A DNA stretch of 64,000 bases from Atlantibacter subterraneus (GTDB lineage Bacteria > Pseudomonadota > Gammaproteobacteria > Enterobacterales > Enterobacteriaceae): contig NZ_VLPS01000006.1 of the NCBI RefSeq assembly GCF_007570865.1, positions 62,001-126,000 of the forward strand, written 5' to 3'. The notes under the pieces were generated by a model. The model was given only the letters and a program-made list of their open reading frames with translations, searched no databases and had not been told where the DNA came from. Numbering within the stretch: the stretch's first letter is position 1; each line of letters opens with the position of its first letter. Positions 35,671 to 45,932 of this stretch are shown piece by piece. Position numbers and translations under genes: made by a program.

Positions 35671-38241
35671 ATGACACAGTCAGCCAGCCGATTTCTGACC
35701 AGCGCACGCGGGCGGTTACTGTTTTTTAATCTGCTGGTGGTGGCAGTCACCCTGATGGTGAGCGTGGTGGCGATTGTCGGATTTCGACACGCCAGCGTGT
35801 TGCAGGAACAGGTGCAGAAGCAGACGCTCAGCGATATGACCGGCAGCATGGCGCTGGCGCGCGATACCGCCAACGTCGCCACGGCGGCGGTGCGGTTAAG
35901 CCAGGTGGTGGGCGCGCTGGAATATCAAAGTGAAGCGGATCGGCTAAAGCAGACGCAACTGGCGCTGCAGCGCTCGCTGCGGCTGCTGGCGAAAGCGCCG
36001 CTGGCCGCGCTGGAGCCGGAGCTGGTGGGTAACATCATCTCACGCAGTAATCAGTTGCAGCAAAGCGTGACCCAAATGCTGGAGCGTGGCCATCGCCGCC
36101 ATCTTGAGCGCAACGCGCTGCTCAGCGCCCTGTATCAAAACCAAAGTTATCTTCATCATATCCAGACGCTGAATCAGCGCACCGGGGAAACCGCGCCCGC
36201 GCCCGGGATGCTGATCGAGATGGATCGACTGATTGACGCGGCGATCCAGACCCCGTCGCCGCGCCCGACGGTGGAGCAGATCGACGCGGTGATGCTGCAG
36301 TTGCCCGGCCAGCTCGGCGATCCGCTGATCAACGGCATCTACCAGGATTTCAGGCAGCAGTTACAGCAGCTCGATCCGCTCTCCGCCGCGCTGGCGGAGA
36401 GCGACCTCGCGATTAGCTGGTCGATGTACCACATCAAAGCGCTGGTGGCGTTTCTCAACACCGATATCAACCAGTATGTGAAACGCGTAGCTGAGGAGTC
36501 GGCGCTGCGCACCGCCGCCAGCCATAAAGAGCTGCGCTCGATGATCCTGTTTATCGCCGTGTTTGCCGCGCTGGCGCTGATTATCACCGGGTTTGCCGGG
36601 TGGTATATCTACCGCAATCTCGGCTCGAACCTGACGGCGATCTCCACGGCGATGGCGCGGCTGGCGCGCGGCGAGCGGGATGTCACCGTCCCGGCGCAGC
36701 AGCGGCGCGACGAATTGGGTGAACTGGCCCGCGCGTTTAACGTGTTTGCCCGCAATACCGCGTCGCTGGAACACACCTCCCGGTTGCTGAAAGAAAAAAG
36801 CACCCAGCTGGAAACCACTTTTCACGCCATGCGCGACGGTTTTGCGCTGTTCGACAGCCACGGCGAGCTGGTGGTGTGGAACCCGCAATACCCTTTGTTG
36901 CTGGGTCTGGATGCGGAAGGGGTGCAGCGCGGCCAGCATTATCTCCAGCTGTTGCGCCAGGTTGCGCCGCAGGATGCCCATATCCAGGAAAACCTCGCGC
37001 TGCCGCTGCCCCATCCTCAGGAGTTACGGTTGGCTGACAACCGCACCATAGAGCTGCGCTTTAGCCCGGTGCCGGGTCGCGGCATGGTCAACGTGGTGCT
37101 GGATCGCACCGAGCGTAAAGGGCTGGAAGAGGCGCTGGTGCACGGTCAGAAAATGAACGCCGTCGGCCAACTGACCGGGGGCCTGGCCCACGATTTCAAC
37201 AACCTGCTGGCGGTGATAATCGGCAGCCTGGAACTGACCGCGCCCGGTACGCCGGACGCACCGCGCATCGCCCGGGCGCTAAAAGCCGCCGAACGCGGCG
37301 CGCAGCTTACCCAGCGCCTGCTGGCGTTTTCGCGTAAGCAGTCCCTGAATCCGCGTGCCGTACAGCTCAAGCCGCTGCTGGAAAACCTGGTGGAACTGAT
37401 GCGCCATTCGCTGCCCGCGACCCTGACGCTGGAGCTGGAAGCGCAGCAGCCCGCCTGGCCCGCGTGGATTGACGTTAACCAGCTGGAAAACGCCATCATT
37501 AACCTGGTGATGAACGCCCGCGACGCCATGGAAGGGCGCAGCGGAGTCATTAAGCTGCGTAGCTGGAATCAGCGCGTGACCCGGGGTGACGGGCGGCGGC
37601 ACGATATGGTGACGCTGGAAGTGATCGACGGCGGCTGCGGGATGTCGGATGACGTTAAAGCCCACGTGTTCGAGCCATTTTTTACCACCAAACAAACCGG
37701 CGAAGGCAGCGGCCTCGGCCTGTCGATGGTGTATGGCTTTGTGCGCCAGTCCGGCGGACGCGTGCAAATCGACACCGCCCCCGGCCAGGGCACCACGGTA
37801 CGCCTGCAACTGCCGCGCGCGCCGCAGGCGGCCAGCGAGCTGGCGCTGCCGGTCGATATCCCCGATGTAACATCACAGGACGAACTGGTGTTGCTGCTGG
37901 AAGATGAAGCCGATGTGCGCCAGACGCTGTGCGAACAGCTGCATCAGCTGGGCTATATCACCCTCGAAGCCCAGACCGTGGAAGAAGCCATCACCTTACT
38001 GGATAGCGTTGAGGATATCGGCATCCTGATTAGCGACCTGATGCTACCCGGCGGAGTCAGCGGCGCGGAAGTGCTGCACTACGCGGCGATTAATCATCCG
38101 CATATCGCCCGGCTGCTGATCAGCGGCCAGGACTTACGCGCCGCGCAGGATCCGGCAGCGCAGCCAGACGTGGAATTATTGCGTAAGCCCTTTACTCAGG
38201 TTCAACTGGCGCAGGCGCTGCGACGGGCATGCCACCCCTGA
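35671..38241 (+). CDS. Hybrid sensor histidine kinase with TorS-like sensor
   Basis: An 856-residue membrane kinase. Order: first membrane helix (about 14-37), long helical periplasmic sensor (about 40-285) resembling the TorS sensor, second membrane helix (about 290-313), HAMP linker (to about 365), a PAS-like domain (about 375-480), HisKA with phospho-acceptor His507 in GGLAHDFNNLL, HATPase with N-box NLVMNARDAM and glycine boxes GGCGM and GSGLGLSM, and a receiver domain with Asp789 in LISDLMLPGG. No HPt domain follows, unlike TorS. TorS-type sensors often use a periplasmic binding protein as partner; the sugar-binding protein encoded divergently is an obvious candidate. GGAG precedes the ATG at 35671. 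Confidence 0.9.
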   Translation: MTQSASRFLTSARGRLLFFNLLVVAVTLMVSVVAIVGFRHASVLQEQVQKQTLSDMTGSMALARDTANVATAAVRLSQVVGALEYQSEADRLKQTQLALQRSLRLLAKAPLAALEPELVGNIISRSNQLQQSVTQMLERGHRRHLERNALLSALYQNQSYLHHIQTLNQRTGETAPAPGMLIEMDRLIDAAIQTPSPRPTVEQIDAVMLQLPGQLGDPLINGIYQDFRQQLQQLDPLSAALAESDLAISWSMYHIKALVAFLNTDINQYVKRVAEESALRTAASHKELRSMILFIAVFAALALIITGFAGWYIYRNLGSNLTAISTAMARLARGERDVTVPAQQRRDELGELARAFNVFARNTASLEHTSRLLKEKSTQLETTFHAMRDGFALFDSHGELVVWNPQYPLLLGLDAEGVQRGQHYLQLLRQVAPQDAHIQENLALPLPHPQELRLADNRTIELRFSPVPGRGMVNVVLDRTERKGLEEALVHGQKMNAVGQLTGGLAHDFNNLLAVIIGSLELTAPGTPDAPRIARALKAAERGAQLTQRLLAFSRKQSLNPRAVQLKPLLENLVELMRHSLPATLTLELEAQQPAWPAWIDVNQLENAIINLVMNARDAMEGRSGVIKLRSWNQRVTRGDGRRHDMVTLEVIDGGCGMSDDVKAHVFEPFFTTKQTGEGSGLGLSMVYGFVRQSGGRVQIDTAPGQGTTVRLQLPRAPQAASELALPVDIPDVTSQDELVLLLEDEADVRQTLCEQLHQLGYITLEAQTVEEAITLLDSVEDIGILISDLMLPGGVSGAEVLHYAAINHPHIARLLISGQDLRAAQDPAAQPDVELLRKPFTQVQLAQALRRACHP

Positions 38242-38317
38242 CGCTTTGAGAATTCTCTTCTTCTCTACTCTCCGCAGCCTTTGCAAAGTAATACTCTGTC
38301 TTTTCGAGGGCTGCCTG

Positions 38318-38641
38318 ATGAAAACTTTGCCGCTTTTCCTGACGCTCGGCGCGTTAGTGATGATTGCTCAACCGGTGCGCGCCGATGTGATTGACGATAC
38401 CGTGACGTCGATTACCCGTGCGATTGACGACGCGTATTCTCAAAATGACGATCGACGTGATGACCGGCGCGACGATCGCGACTGGCAACGTTCCGACGAC
38501 CAGCGCCGCCAGTATAATGACCGGCGCAGGCAACTTGAGGACCGGCACCGTCAGTTAGATGAGCGTCAGCGTCAACTGGATCGCGAGCGCCAGCAGTTGG
38601 AAGAGGAAGAACGGCGGCTGGAAGATGAATACGATCGCTAA
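38318..38641 (+). CDS. yjdP: Secreted charged coiled-coil protein YjdP
   Basis: A 107-residue protein with a signal peptide ([20 protein letters not shown], cleavage near RADV) and a highly charged, Arg/Gln/Glu/Asp-rich mature part. The second half is built of near-heptad repeats ([28 protein letters not shown]) that should form a long coiled coil. It matches E. coli YjdP, which also lies beside phnP. It is predicted periplasmic; its function is unknown. I chose 38318 because it gives a clean signal peptide with GAGG upstream. It is convergent with phnP, overlapping by four bases. Confidence 0.85.
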   Translation: MKTLPLFLTLGALVMIAQPVRADVIDDTVTSITRAIDDAYSQNDDRRDDRRDDRDWQRSDDQRRQYNDRRRQLEDRHRQLDERQRQLDRERQQLEEEERRLEDEYDR

Positions 38642-39396
38642 GCAAAAGTGATTGCCTGCCCGTCAAAACCCGCTTCAATCCCTTCCGGCAGCGGGTTTTC
38701 CATCATCCATGCATCAAACTGGTGGCTGATATGGGTCAGCACTACCCGCGGGCTTTTTATCACCTCATTCAATGCCACCACCGTGTTTAAATCGCAATGG
38801 TTAGTCGGCGTCTGGTCGCGCGGCGCGTGGCTGCAATCAATCACCATCACGTCAGGCGGCCCCGCCTGCAAAAACTTCAACGTTTTCTCCGGCAGACCGG
38901 CGGTGTCGCACAGCCAGGCCACGCGGCTGTGGGCGGTTTCCAGCAGATAGCCAAACGTCAGTTTTGAATGGTTGAGCGGCAGCGGCGTCACCTGCAACCC
39001 CTGGAGGCTAAACACCACGAACGGCTCGACGGTATGGCTGAAATCGAGAATGCCGGGATGTTTAAACAGATCGTCGCAACCCTGTTGGTCTGGCGGGCCG
39101 TACACCGCGATTTTGTCGCCCATGCCCCAGCGCAGCGGGAAAAGCCCCTGCACATGGTCCATATGGTAATGGGTCAGCAGAAACTGGCGGAAACTCCCGG
39201 CGGGCCAGCGATCCATCAGGTCGGGAATTCCCGCATCCAGCAGCGTAATGGCATCGTTGCAGTTTATCACCGCGCTACAGGGGCGGCGGCGAAAAGCCTC
39301 ATCGCTGCGCGCCCGTTCACAGGCTTTGCAGCAACAGCCAAACGCCGGGACCAGCTGCGCGCCGCCGGTGCCGGTGAGGGTCAGCGTTAAGGTCAT
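38638..39396 (-). CDS. phnP: Phosphoribosyl 1,2-cyclic phosphate phosphodiesterase PhnP
   Basis: PhnP opens 5-phosphoribosyl 1,2-cyclic phosphate to ribose 1,5-bisphosphate in phosphonate catabolism. It is a metallo-beta-lactamase-fold enzyme: the HYHMDHVQG metal motif, a C-terminal LTHISHQFD, and a cysteine-rich zinc insertion ([12 protein letters not shown] near residue 20) are all visible. The 252-residue length equals the E. coli protein. It is the last gene of the phn operon, 9 bp after phnO. Confidence 0.95.
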   Translation of the reverse strand: MTLTLTLTGTGGAQLVPAFGCCCKACERARSDEAFRRRPCSAVINCNDAITLLDAGIPDLMDRWPAGSFRQFLLTHYHMDHVQGLFPLRWGMGDKIAVYGPPDQQGCDDLFKHPGILDFSHTVEPFVVFSLQGLQVTPLPLNHSKLTFGYLLETAHSRVAWLCDTAGLPEKTLKFLQAGPPDVMVIDCSHAPRDQTPTNHCDLNTVVALNEVIKSPRVVLTHISHQFDAWMMENPLPEGIEAGFDGQAITFA

Positions 39397-39405
39397 CGCG
39401 GCTCC

Positions 39406-39837
39406 TTACAGCGGTTTGGTGAACCGGACGTGGCTCGGCTCGTAGCCTTCGCGACGATAAAAGCGGTGAGCGTCGATGCGTTTCACATTGGTGGATAGCT
39501 CGGTCATTTCCGCGCCGTGCTGCTGCGCCACCGTCTGCGCCCAGCTTAACAAGCCCTTGCCCACGCCCGCGCAGCGCGCTTCCGGCATCACCACCAGCTC
39601 CTGGATCTCGCCAATCCAGTTGGCATGATGCAGATGAAATTGCAGATGCAGGCTAATCAGCCCTACTGGTTTGCCGTCGAGCCAGGCCAGCGCCAGGTGA
39701 TAGTTGGCGTCGCGCAGATTCGCAGCAAGGCCAACGTCGAACGCGGCGCGGTCAAACGTGGCCTGTTTCAGTTCGCAAACCAGCGCGTAGATGGCGTCGC
39801 TGTGGGTGATATCGGCGCGCTGAATGTCATAAAGCAT
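39406..39837 (-). CDS. phnO: Aminoalkylphosphonate N-acetyltransferase PhnO
   Basis: A GNAT-fold acetyltransferase of about 143 residues that acetylates aminoalkylphosphonates before C-P lyase attack. The acetyl-CoA region is [24 protein letters not shown], followed by [18 protein letters not shown] and [13 protein letters not shown] at the C-terminus, closely matching E. coli PhnO. I began at 39837 (MLYDIQRAD); ten more codons are open upstream but lie within the end of phnN, which overlaps by 11 bp. Confidence 0.93.
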   Translation of the reverse strand: MLYDIQRADITHSDAIYALVCELKQATFDRAAFDVGLAANLRDANYHLALAWLDGKPVGLISLHLQFHLHHANWIGEIQELVVMPEARCAGVGKGLLSWAQTVAQQHGAEMTELSTNVKRIDAHRFYRREGYEPSHVRFTKPL

Positions 39838-40396
39838 GTTGCGGCTCCCGTGGCTGTGGGTGTTCATCGACCAGCGTTAATAATGTCTCGACTGACTGTA
39901 GCAGACTCCCGTCATTATTCAGCACCTGGCAACCGGGCGGCAGGCTGGCGTACTGCGCCGCGCGCGCCAGCCGGGCGGCGATTTGCCCGGCGGATTCCCG
40001 TCCCCGCGCCTGTAAACGCGCCTGCAAGACGTCACGGGAAACGTACAGGCACACCGCCAGCAACTGCTCCCGATAACGCGTTTGCGCCTGTTTCAGGTGT
40101 GCACGCGAGCCGTTCACCACCACGTTGAATCCGGCTTCCAGCCACAGATCGATCTCCTGGCCGATGCCGTAGTAATGGCCGTTGGCCTGCCAGCTCAGGG
40201 CAAACAGTCCCTGAGCCTCGCGCTGTAAAAACTCGCCTTCGCTTAGCGCAATGTGGTTTTCGTTGCCGGCGTTAAACGGGCGGGTAATGTAGCGATGCGC
40301 CACCAGCAGCGTCGGGCGCTCCCGCTCGCGCAGGGCGTTTAACAGACTGTCTTTACCGGACCCGGAAGCGCCCATTAACCAGATGATGCGCCCCAT
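39827..40396 (-). CDS. phnN: Ribose 1,5-bisphosphate phosphokinase PhnN
   Basis: PhnN converts ribose 1,5-bisphosphate to PRPP with ATP, the last step of the phosphonate pathway. It has a guanylate-kinase-like fold with the P-loop [11 protein letters not shown] at residues about 9-19, then [14 protein letters not shown] and VVNGSRAHL. The start at 40396 (MGRIIWLMG) shares one base with the phnM stop (TGATG), showing coupled translation. At 189 residues, length is near that of E. coli PhnN. Confidence 0.94.
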   Translation of the reverse strand: MGRIIWLMGASGSGKDSLLNALRERERPTLLVAHRYITRPFNAGNENHIALSEGEFLQREAQGLFALSWQANGHYYGIGQEIDLWLEAGFNVVVNGSRAHLKQAQTRYREQLLAVCLYVSRDVLQARLQARGRESAGQIAARLARAAQYASLPPGCQVLNNDGSLLQSVETLLTLVDEHPQPREPQHAL

Positions 40397-41532
40397 CAGA
40401 ACACCTGTTTTCCCTGACGCCAGACGTTGCCGATATGGACGTGCTCGCCGTGCCAGTGCGCCAGCACCAGATCGGCGCGTTTGCCCTCGCCAATCACACC
40501 GCGATCGTCGAGATTCAGCGCCCACGCCGGGTTACGCGTCACCAGATGAATCGCCTGGGGCAGAGTAAAGGCGTTGCCCTCGTCCAGCGCCACGCGAAAC
40601 GCCGCGTCCAGCAGGCTCGCCGGATAATAGTCGGAAGAAAGAATATCCAGCAGCCCGGCCTGGGCCAGCGAGTGGGCCGCCACGTTGCCGGAATGCGAGC
40701 CGCCGCGCACGATATTTGGCGCGCCCATCAGCACGCTCATACCGTGCTGGCGCGACGCCTGCGCCGCATCGAATGTGGTCGGGAATTCGGCAATCACGCT
40801 GCCAAGCTGGTGGGATTCCAGCACGTGCTCCGCCGTGGCGTCGTCATGGCTCGCCAGCGCAATATTGCGCGCCCGACAGTGGGCGGCAATGGCTTCCCGG
40901 TTCGGCTGCGACCAGCGCTCGGCCAGCGCCAGCTGTTCCTCTTCATAACACGCCATGTCGTGGTCATTGAGCTGGTATTTGCCCTGATAGTATTCGCGAT
41001 ATTTTTCCCGGTTGGCGAACTGACGCTGGCCCGGCGAATGGTCCATCAGCGACACCAGGGTTACCGGTTCGCGGTGCATCAGCTGTTCAAACAGCGGCAG
41101 CGTGGTGTGATGCGGCAGCTCGCAGCGCAGATGCAGACGATGCTCGGCGCGATTGACCCCGCGCCGCTGGCTGTGCTCCACCGCGTTGATCATCTTTTCC
41201 AGATTCTCCAGCCGATCGCCGCCGTCGCGCACGTCGCCCAGCGCCACCGCGTCCAGCACCGTCGTGATGCCGCTCGCCACCATCAGCGCATCGTGGCTGC
41301 TCATGGCGGAGTGGGCGGGCCAGTCCACTTTCGGGCGCGGGGTGAAGAACTTATCCAGATTGTCGGTATGCAGCTCAATAAGCCCTGGCAGCAGCCAGCC
41401 GCCTTCGCCGTCCAGCGCGCCCGGCAGGCGGCTGTGGCTGTCGGCATAGTGGGTAATGACCCCATCGTTGATATCGATGGAGCCGTCTACCACCTCGTTT
41501 TCGAGGATCAGTTTTACGTTATTGATGATCAT
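40396..41532 (-). CDS. phnM: Ribosyl triphosphonate diphosphatase PhnM
   Basis: PhnM removes pyrophosphate from alpha-D-ribose 1-methylphosphonate 5-triphosphate, producing the substrate for the C-P lyase PhnJ. It is an amidohydrolase-superfamily enzyme: the metal motif [12 protein letters not shown] at about 50, [13 protein letters not shown] and the late [12 protein letters not shown] are present. The chosen start (MIINNVKLI) gives 378 residues, equal to E. coli; the upstream extension would lie wholly inside phnL. It overlaps phnL by 14 bp. Confidence 0.95.
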   Translation of the reverse strand: MIINNVKLILENEVVDGSIDINDGVITHYADSHSRLPGALDGEGGWLLPGLIELHTDNLDKFFTPRPKVDWPAHSAMSSHDALMVASGITTVLDAVALGDVRDGGDRLENLEKMINAVEHSQRRGVNRAEHRLHLRCELPHHTTLPLFEQLMHREPVTLVSLMDHSPGQRQFANREKYREYYQGKYQLNDHDMACYEEEQLALAERWSQPNREAIAAHCRARNIALASHDDATAEHVLESHQLGSVIAEFPTTFDAAQASRQHGMSVLMGAPNIVRGGSHSGNVAAHSLAQAGLLDILSSDYYPASLLDAAFRVALDEGNAFTLPQAIHLVTRNPAWALNLDDRGVIGEGKRADLVLAHWHGEHVHIGNVWRQGKQVF

Positions 41533-42217
41533 GCGTGTTCCCCATTGGGTGCAGACGGTCAGCCACGCGCTGGCGAATGGCGTCATCATGGAAAATGCCG
41601 ACAATGGCCGCGCCGCGCGCTTTGGCTTCTTCGATCAGCGCCACCACGGCGGCGCTGTTATTGGCGTCCAGCGAGGCGGTAGGCTCGTCGAGCAGCAGAA
41701 TCGGGTAATCGACGATAAACCCGCGGGCGATATTGACGCGCTGTTGTTCGCCGCCGGAAAAGGTCGATGGCGCGAGATGCCACAGGCGCTCCGGGACGTT
41801 GAGGCGGGTCAGCAGGCTGGCGGCTTTGGCGCGGCACACCTCGCGATCGACGCCCAAATCCAGCAGCGGCTGCATCACCACCGTTAATGCTGATACGCGG
41901 GGGATTACCCGCAGGAACTGGCTCACCCAGCCGATGGTTTTGCGGCGTACCGCCATCACCTCCCGCGCCGGGGCGGCGACGATATCCAGCCACTGCTCGT
42001 CATGTTTCACCCAGATATGCCCCTGGTCCGGCAGATAGTTGGCGTACAGCGAGCGCAGCAGGGTGGATTTACCGCTGCCGGAGTGGCCGTGCAGCACCAC
42101 GCATTCCCCCGCGTTAACCTCAAGGGTGGCGCTTTCCAGCACCGGCAGGCGAATGCCGTTTTGATGATGAAGAACGAAGGTTTTACTGACTTGTTCAACC
42201 CGTAATGAAACCGTCAT
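41519..42217 (-). CDS. phnL: Phosphonate C-P lyase complex ABC-type protein PhnL
   Basis: PhnL is an ABC-ATPase-like subunit acting with the C-P lyase core and PhnK; it is not thought to drive transport. Walker A is [11 protein letters not shown], the signature [14 protein letters not shown] and Walker [13 protein letters not shown]. The 232-residue protein is about six residues longer at the C-terminus than E. coli PhnL, which also produces the overlap with phnM. The start lies 9 bp after phnK. Confidence 0.95.
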   Translation of the reverse strand: MTVSLRVEQVSKTFVLHHQNGIRLPVLESATLEVNAGECVVLHGHSGSGKSTLLRSLYANYLPDQGHIWVKHDEQWLDIVAAPAREVMAVRRKTIGWVSQFLRVIPRVSALTVVMQPLLDLGVDREVCRAKAASLLTRLNVPERLWHLAPSTFSGGEQQRVNIARGFIVDYPILLLDEPTASLDANNSAAVVALIEEAKARGAAIVGIFHDDAIRQRVADRLHPMGNTHDHQ

Positions 42218-42226
42218 GGCGCGCCT

Positions 42227-42985
42227 CTAGTTTTGCAATACTGATGAAACCAACAGTTGGGTGTATGGATGGTGCGGATCGTCGAGCACCCGGTCAGTTA
42301 GCCCACTTTCCACCACCTGGCCCTGCTTCATCACCAGCAGGCGATTGGCCAGCAGTCGCGCCACGCCCAGATCGTGGGTGACAATCACCACCGCCAGGTT
42401 CAGCTCCACCACCAGGCCGCGCAGCAGGTCGAGCAACCGCGCCTGTACCGACACGTCCAGCCCGCCGGTGGGCTCATCCATAAACACCAGTCGGGGATGG
42501 GTCACCAGATTGCGGGCGATTTGCAGACGCTGCTGCATCCCGCCGGAAAAGGTGGTAGGCAAATCGTCAATGCGCGAGCCGGGGATTTCGACTTCCTCCA
42601 GCCAGCGCGCGGCGGTGGCGCGGATCTCGCCGTAGTGACGCGCGCCGGTGGCCATCAGGCGTTCACCGATATTGCCCCCGGCGGAGACCTGGCGGCGCAG
42701 GCCGTCCATCGGATGCTGATGCACCACGCCCCATTCGGTGCGCAGCAGGCGGCGGCGCTCGGCTTCGCTCATGCCATACAGCGAGCGATCCTGATACATC
42801 ACGTCGCCCGCCTGGGGGGCCAGCCGGGCAGAAATCGACTTCAGCAGGGTGGTTTTACCGGAGCCGGATTCCCCGACAATCCCCAGCACTTCACCGGGCC
42901 ATAAATCAAAGGACACGTCGCTAAAGCCTTTGCCCGGCGCGTACAGGTGGGTCAGGTGATTAACCGAAAGCAGAGGTTGAGTCAT
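42227..42985 (-). CDS. phnK: Phosphonate C-P lyase complex ABC-type protein PhnK
   Basis: PhnK is the ABC-ATPase that docks on the PhnGHIJ core through PhnJ. It has Walker A GESGSGKTTLLK, the signature FSGGMQQRLQIARN and Walker B LVFMDEPTGGLD, and a peptide-transporter-like C-terminus (DDPHHPYTQLL). At 252 residues (start at 42985) it equals E. coli PhnK in length and is nearly collinear with it. The start overlaps the phnJ stop by 4 bp. Confidence 0.95.
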   Translation of the reverse strand: MTQPLLSVNHLTHLYAPGKGFSDVSFDLWPGEVLGIVGESGSGKTTLLKSISARLAPQAGDVMYQDRSLYGMSEAERRRLLRTEWGVVHQHPMDGLRRQVSAGGNIGERLMATGARHYGEIRATAARWLEEVEIPGSRIDDLPTTFSGGMQQRLQIARNLVTHPRLVFMDEPTGGLDVSVQARLLDLLRGLVVELNLAVVIVTHDLGVARLLANRLLVMKQGQVVESGLTDRVLDDPHHPYTQLLVSSVLQN

Positions 42986-43827
42986 GGGTTGTTGGCCTCG
43001 CAAACCGTGCGGCAGAAATCGGTATCGGAACAGACGAACATGCGGTTGCCCGCGTCATCCAGCACCACTTCGTCAAGATAGCTGTCATGGGAACCGCAGA
43101 TGGCGCAGGGCTGATCCCACTGCTGGACGCTGAATGGGTGGTCGTCAAAGTCCAGGCTCTCAACGCGGGTATAGGGCGGCACCGCGTAGATGCGTTTTTC
43201 GCGCCCGGCCCCGAACAGCTGTAGCGCGGGCATTTGGTCCATTTTCGGGTTATCGAATTTCGGGATGGGCGACGGGTCCATGACGTAGCGGTCATTGACC
43301 TTCACCGGATAGGCATAAGTGGTGGCGATATGGCCGAAGCGGGCGATATCTTCATACAGCTTCACCTGCATCACGCCGTACTCTTCCAGGGCGTGCATGG
43401 TGCGGGTTTCGGTTTCGCGCGGCTCGATAAAGCGCAGCGGCTCCGGGATCGGCACCTGGTAAATCAGGATCTGATCCTCCACCAGCGGCAGTTCCGGGAT
43501 GCGGTGGCGGGTCTGGATCAGGGTGGCGTTTTCGGTGGATTCGGTGGTGGCGGCGTTGGTGACGCGCTTAAAGAAATTGCGGATCGACACGGCGTTGGTG
43601 GTGTCGTCCGCGCCCTGGTCGATCACTTTCAGCACGTCGGCTTCACCGATGATGCTGGCGGTGATCTGAATGCCGCCGGTTCCCCAGCCGTAAGGCATCG
43701 GCATTTCACGGCCACCGAACGGCACCTGGTAACCGGGGATTGCCACCGCTTTTAAAATCGCGCGGCGGATCATGCGCTTGGTTTGCTCGTCCAGATAAGC
43801 GAAGTTGTAGCCGGCAAGATTAGTCAC
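42982..43827 (-). CDS. phnJ: Carbon-phosphorus lyase, radical SAM subunit PhnJ
   Basis: PhnJ is the catalytic subunit that cleaves the C-P bond of ribosyl-phosphate phosphonates, releasing methane or another hydrocarbon and 5-phosphoribosyl 1,2-cyclic phosphate. It uses a [4Fe-4S] cluster with S-adenosylmethionine; the C-terminal cysteines CAICGS, FVCSDTDFCRTVC are intact, in the unusual C-terminal spacing of this enzyme. The 281-residue length equals E. coli. It overlaps phnI by 8 bp. Confidence 0.97.
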   Translation of the reverse strand: MTNLAGYNFAYLDEQTKRMIRRAILKAVAIPGYQVPFGGREMPMPYGWGTGGIQITASIIGEADVLKVIDQGADDTTNAVSIRNFFKRVTNAATTESTENATLIQTRHRIPELPLVEDQILIYQVPIPEPLRFIEPRETETRTMHALEEYGVMQVKLYEDIARFGHIATTYAYPVKVNDRYVMDPSPIPKFDNPKMDQMPALQLFGAGREKRIYAVPPYTRVESLDFDDHPFSVQQWDQPCAICGSHDSYLDEVVLDDAGNRMFVCSDTDFCRTVCEANNP

Positions 43828-44890
43828 GACGGGTCTCCTGTTCGCGTTGCAGGCGCTTAAGCAGTTCCAGTTCGGCCTGGAAATCGACGTAGTGGGGCAG
43901 TTTCAGGTGCGAGACAAACCCGGCGGCTTCAACGTTATCGGCATGGGCCAGCACGAACTCTTCGTCCTGGGCGGGGGAGGCGATGTTTTCGCCGTATTCC
44001 ACTGTCTGCAATGCGCGGTCCACCAGCGCCATCGCCATGGCTTTACGCTCGCTCTGGCCGAATACCAGCCCGTAACCGCGCGTAAAGTACGGGGACTCTT
44101 CTGGCGGATCGACAAAGCCGTTAACCATTTCGCATTCGGTCATCAGCAGTTCGCCGACGTTAACCGCAAAGCCCAGCTCTTCGGGGACCAGTTCCACGGG
44201 AACATAGCCGCTGCGGATTTCCCCGGCAAACGGGTGGTTGCGCCCGTAGCCGCGCTGGGTGGAGTAAGCCAGCGCCAGCAGGTAACCCTCGTCGCCGCGC
44301 ACCAGCTGCTGGAGTCGCGAGGCGCGGGAGCACGGGTAAACCGGCGGCTGGCGGGTGATGTCATCTGGCTGTGCGCCGCTGTCCTGCTCCGGCTTCGCCA
44401 GCTTTTGCGATTCCAGCAGGCTAAACACATGTGGCGCATGCGGCTGCTCGCCGTCGGCCTGCGCCAGAGTGGGCGCTTCGCCATTCGCCAGCAGAGTGAA
44501 ATCCAGCAGGCGATGGGTGTAATCGTAGGTCGGGCCGAGCAGCTGTCCGCCGGGCACGTCTTTGTACACCGCCGAAATCCGCCGTTCCAGGCGCATGGCG
44601 GCGGTATCTATCGGCTCGCTGACCGCCAGGCGCGGCAGGGTAGTGCGATAGGCGCGCAGCAGGAAAATCGCCTCCACGCTGTCGCCGCTGGCCTGCTTGA
44701 GCGCCAGCGCGGCCAGTTCGCGATCCGCGATGCCGCCTTCGGTCATCACGCGGTCCACGGCCAGATTCAGCTGGGCGTCAATTTGCGCCACGCTCAGTTC
44801 CGGGATCGCACTGTCGCCCCGGCGTTTGTGTTCCTGAAGGGCGTGCGCGGCGTCGATCGCTTTCTCGCCCCCTTTCACCGCAACGTACAT
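43820..44890 (-). CDS. phnI: C-P lyase core nucleosidase subunit PhnI
   Basis: PhnI forms the C-P lyase core and, with PhnG and PhnH, displaces adenine from ATP by phosphonate to give ribosyl phosphonate triphosphate. The 356-residue sequence begins [20 protein letters not shown] and is collinear with E. coli PhnI (354). I placed the start at 44890, which shares one base with the phnH stop; a longer frame upstream lies inside phnH and is discarded. Confidence 0.95.
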   Translation of the reverse strand: MYVAVKGGEKAIDAAHALQEHKRRGDSAIPELSVAQIDAQLNLAVDRVMTEGGIADRELAALALKQASGDSVEAIFLLRAYRTTLPRLAVSEPIDTAAMRLERRISAVYKDVPGGQLLGPTYDYTHRLLDFTLLANGEAPTLAQADGEQPHAPHVFSLLESQKLAKPEQDSGAQPDDITRQPPVYPCSRASRLQQLVRGDEGYLLALAYSTQRGYGRNHPFAGEIRSGYVPVELVPEELGFAVNVGELLMTECEMVNGFVDPPEESPYFTRGYGLVFGQSERKAMAMALVDRALQTVEYGENIASPAQDEEFVLAHADNVEAAGFVSHLKLPHYVDFQAELELLKRLQREQETRRD

Positions 44891-45474
44891 CAGCACACCT
44901 CCACGTGGGTGGTGCGCGGGATCGCCAGCAGGCGATCGCCGCAGGTAAGGATCAGATCGATGCCCAGTGGGAACGGATGCGGGCGTTCGGTCAGTTCGTG
45001 GATCACGCACTCCGGCAGCTGCGGCGCGACCATGCGCTCCTCATGAATGCCCGCGCCGGTGAGGCGCAGCATCCGCCCACCGCTCAGGCTGGCGACCTGC
45101 ATAATCAGCGTGGCGCTGGTTTCCGGGGCAACGGCGCTGCCCTGCGACAGCAAATTCAACTGCGTGGAAGTTAGCGTTTCGTCGGCCACCGCGAACAGCG
45201 CGCTGGCGAGATCGTCAGTGATCGGCGCGTTGGTATGGAAACGCAGATTCTGACGGACAATATCGTTGCTCATTCTGGCGCTCAGCCATACCGACGTATC
45301 GTTATCCGCAAGGGTGAGCAGCACGCTGGTGGTGGCCTGGCCGAACGGCGGCCAGCCGTGGGCCAGCTGATGCAGGGACACAATCACGCCCGGCTCGCTC
45401 ATGGCTTTAAGCAGGCGGCGAAAGCTGTGTTGGGCGTCGTGAACCGGAGTAGCGAAAGCGGTTGTTAAGGTCAT
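44890..45474 (-). CDS. phnH: C-P lyase core subunit PhnH
   Basis: PhnH is a structural subunit of the PhnGHIJ core complex, resembling a PLP-transferase fold without the cofactor. The 194-residue length matches E. coli exactly, with [20 protein letters not shown] near the start. It overlaps phnG by 4 bp at its start and abuts phnI. Confidence 0.95.
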   Translation of the reverse strand: MTLTTAFATPVHDAQHSFRRLLKAMSEPGVIVSLHQLAHGWPPFGQATTSVLLTLADNDTSVWLSARMSNDIVRQNLRFHTNAPITDDLASALFAVADETLTSTQLNLLSQGSAVAPETSATLIMQVASLSGGRMLRLTGAGIHEERMVAPQLPECVIHELTERPHPFPLGIDLILTCGDRLLAIPRTTHVEVC

Positions 45475-45932
45475 GCGTTATCTCCACGCACCAGGGTGAA
45501 AAAGTCGACCCGGCTGGCGTTCACCTGTTCGGCACGCATCTGTAGACGGGCAGCGCGGTGGGCTTCCAGCGGGGCAATAAGGGTTTCCAGCAGCGACGGA
45601 TAGTGCTGTGGGTCCTGCATCAGGGCGTCGATGACCGCGCAGCGTTCGGCGTGGGGTTTGTTGCGCCCCAGCACCCAGCTGTAGCCGCACAGCCCGTTGT
45701 TCAGGCGAATAACGGCGCGGGTCAGGGTGGCGTCACCGGTATAAAAGCGCGAGCCAGTGCCGCCCATGCGGCCCTGGATTTGCACCAGGCCGGTTTCCGC
45801 CGGGCGCAGGGTCTGGTATTCCGGCGCGATATGCAGGGTATCAACGTAGCGCGCCAGTTCCTCCGGCAGGCTGTGGGCCAGCACGGCCATCCAGCGCTGG
45901 CGTTGGGCGAGGGTGTAATGTGCCGCGTCCAT
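45471..45932 (-). CDS. phnG: C-P lyase core subunit PhnG
   Basis: PhnG is a small core subunit of the C-P lyase complex (153 residues; E. coli about 150). Sequence landmarks are [17 protein letters not shown] and [20 protein letters not shown]. It overlaps phnF by one base at its start and phnH by four at its end, so phnF through phnH are tightly coupled. Confidence 0.95.
   Translation of the reverse strand: MDAAHYTLAQRQRWMAVLAHSLPEELARYVDTLHIAPEYQTLRPAETGLVQIQGRMGGTGSRFYTGDATLTRAVIRLNNGLCGYSWVLGRNKPHAERCAVIDALMQDPQHYPSLLETLIAPLEAHRAARLQMRAEQVNASRVDFFTLVRGDNA

Noticed and set aside
40435..45046. Long plus-strand frames opposite phnM and phnI (about 400 codons each)
   Set aside because: Antisense to highly conserved phn genes, with no domain signature; explained by codon bias.
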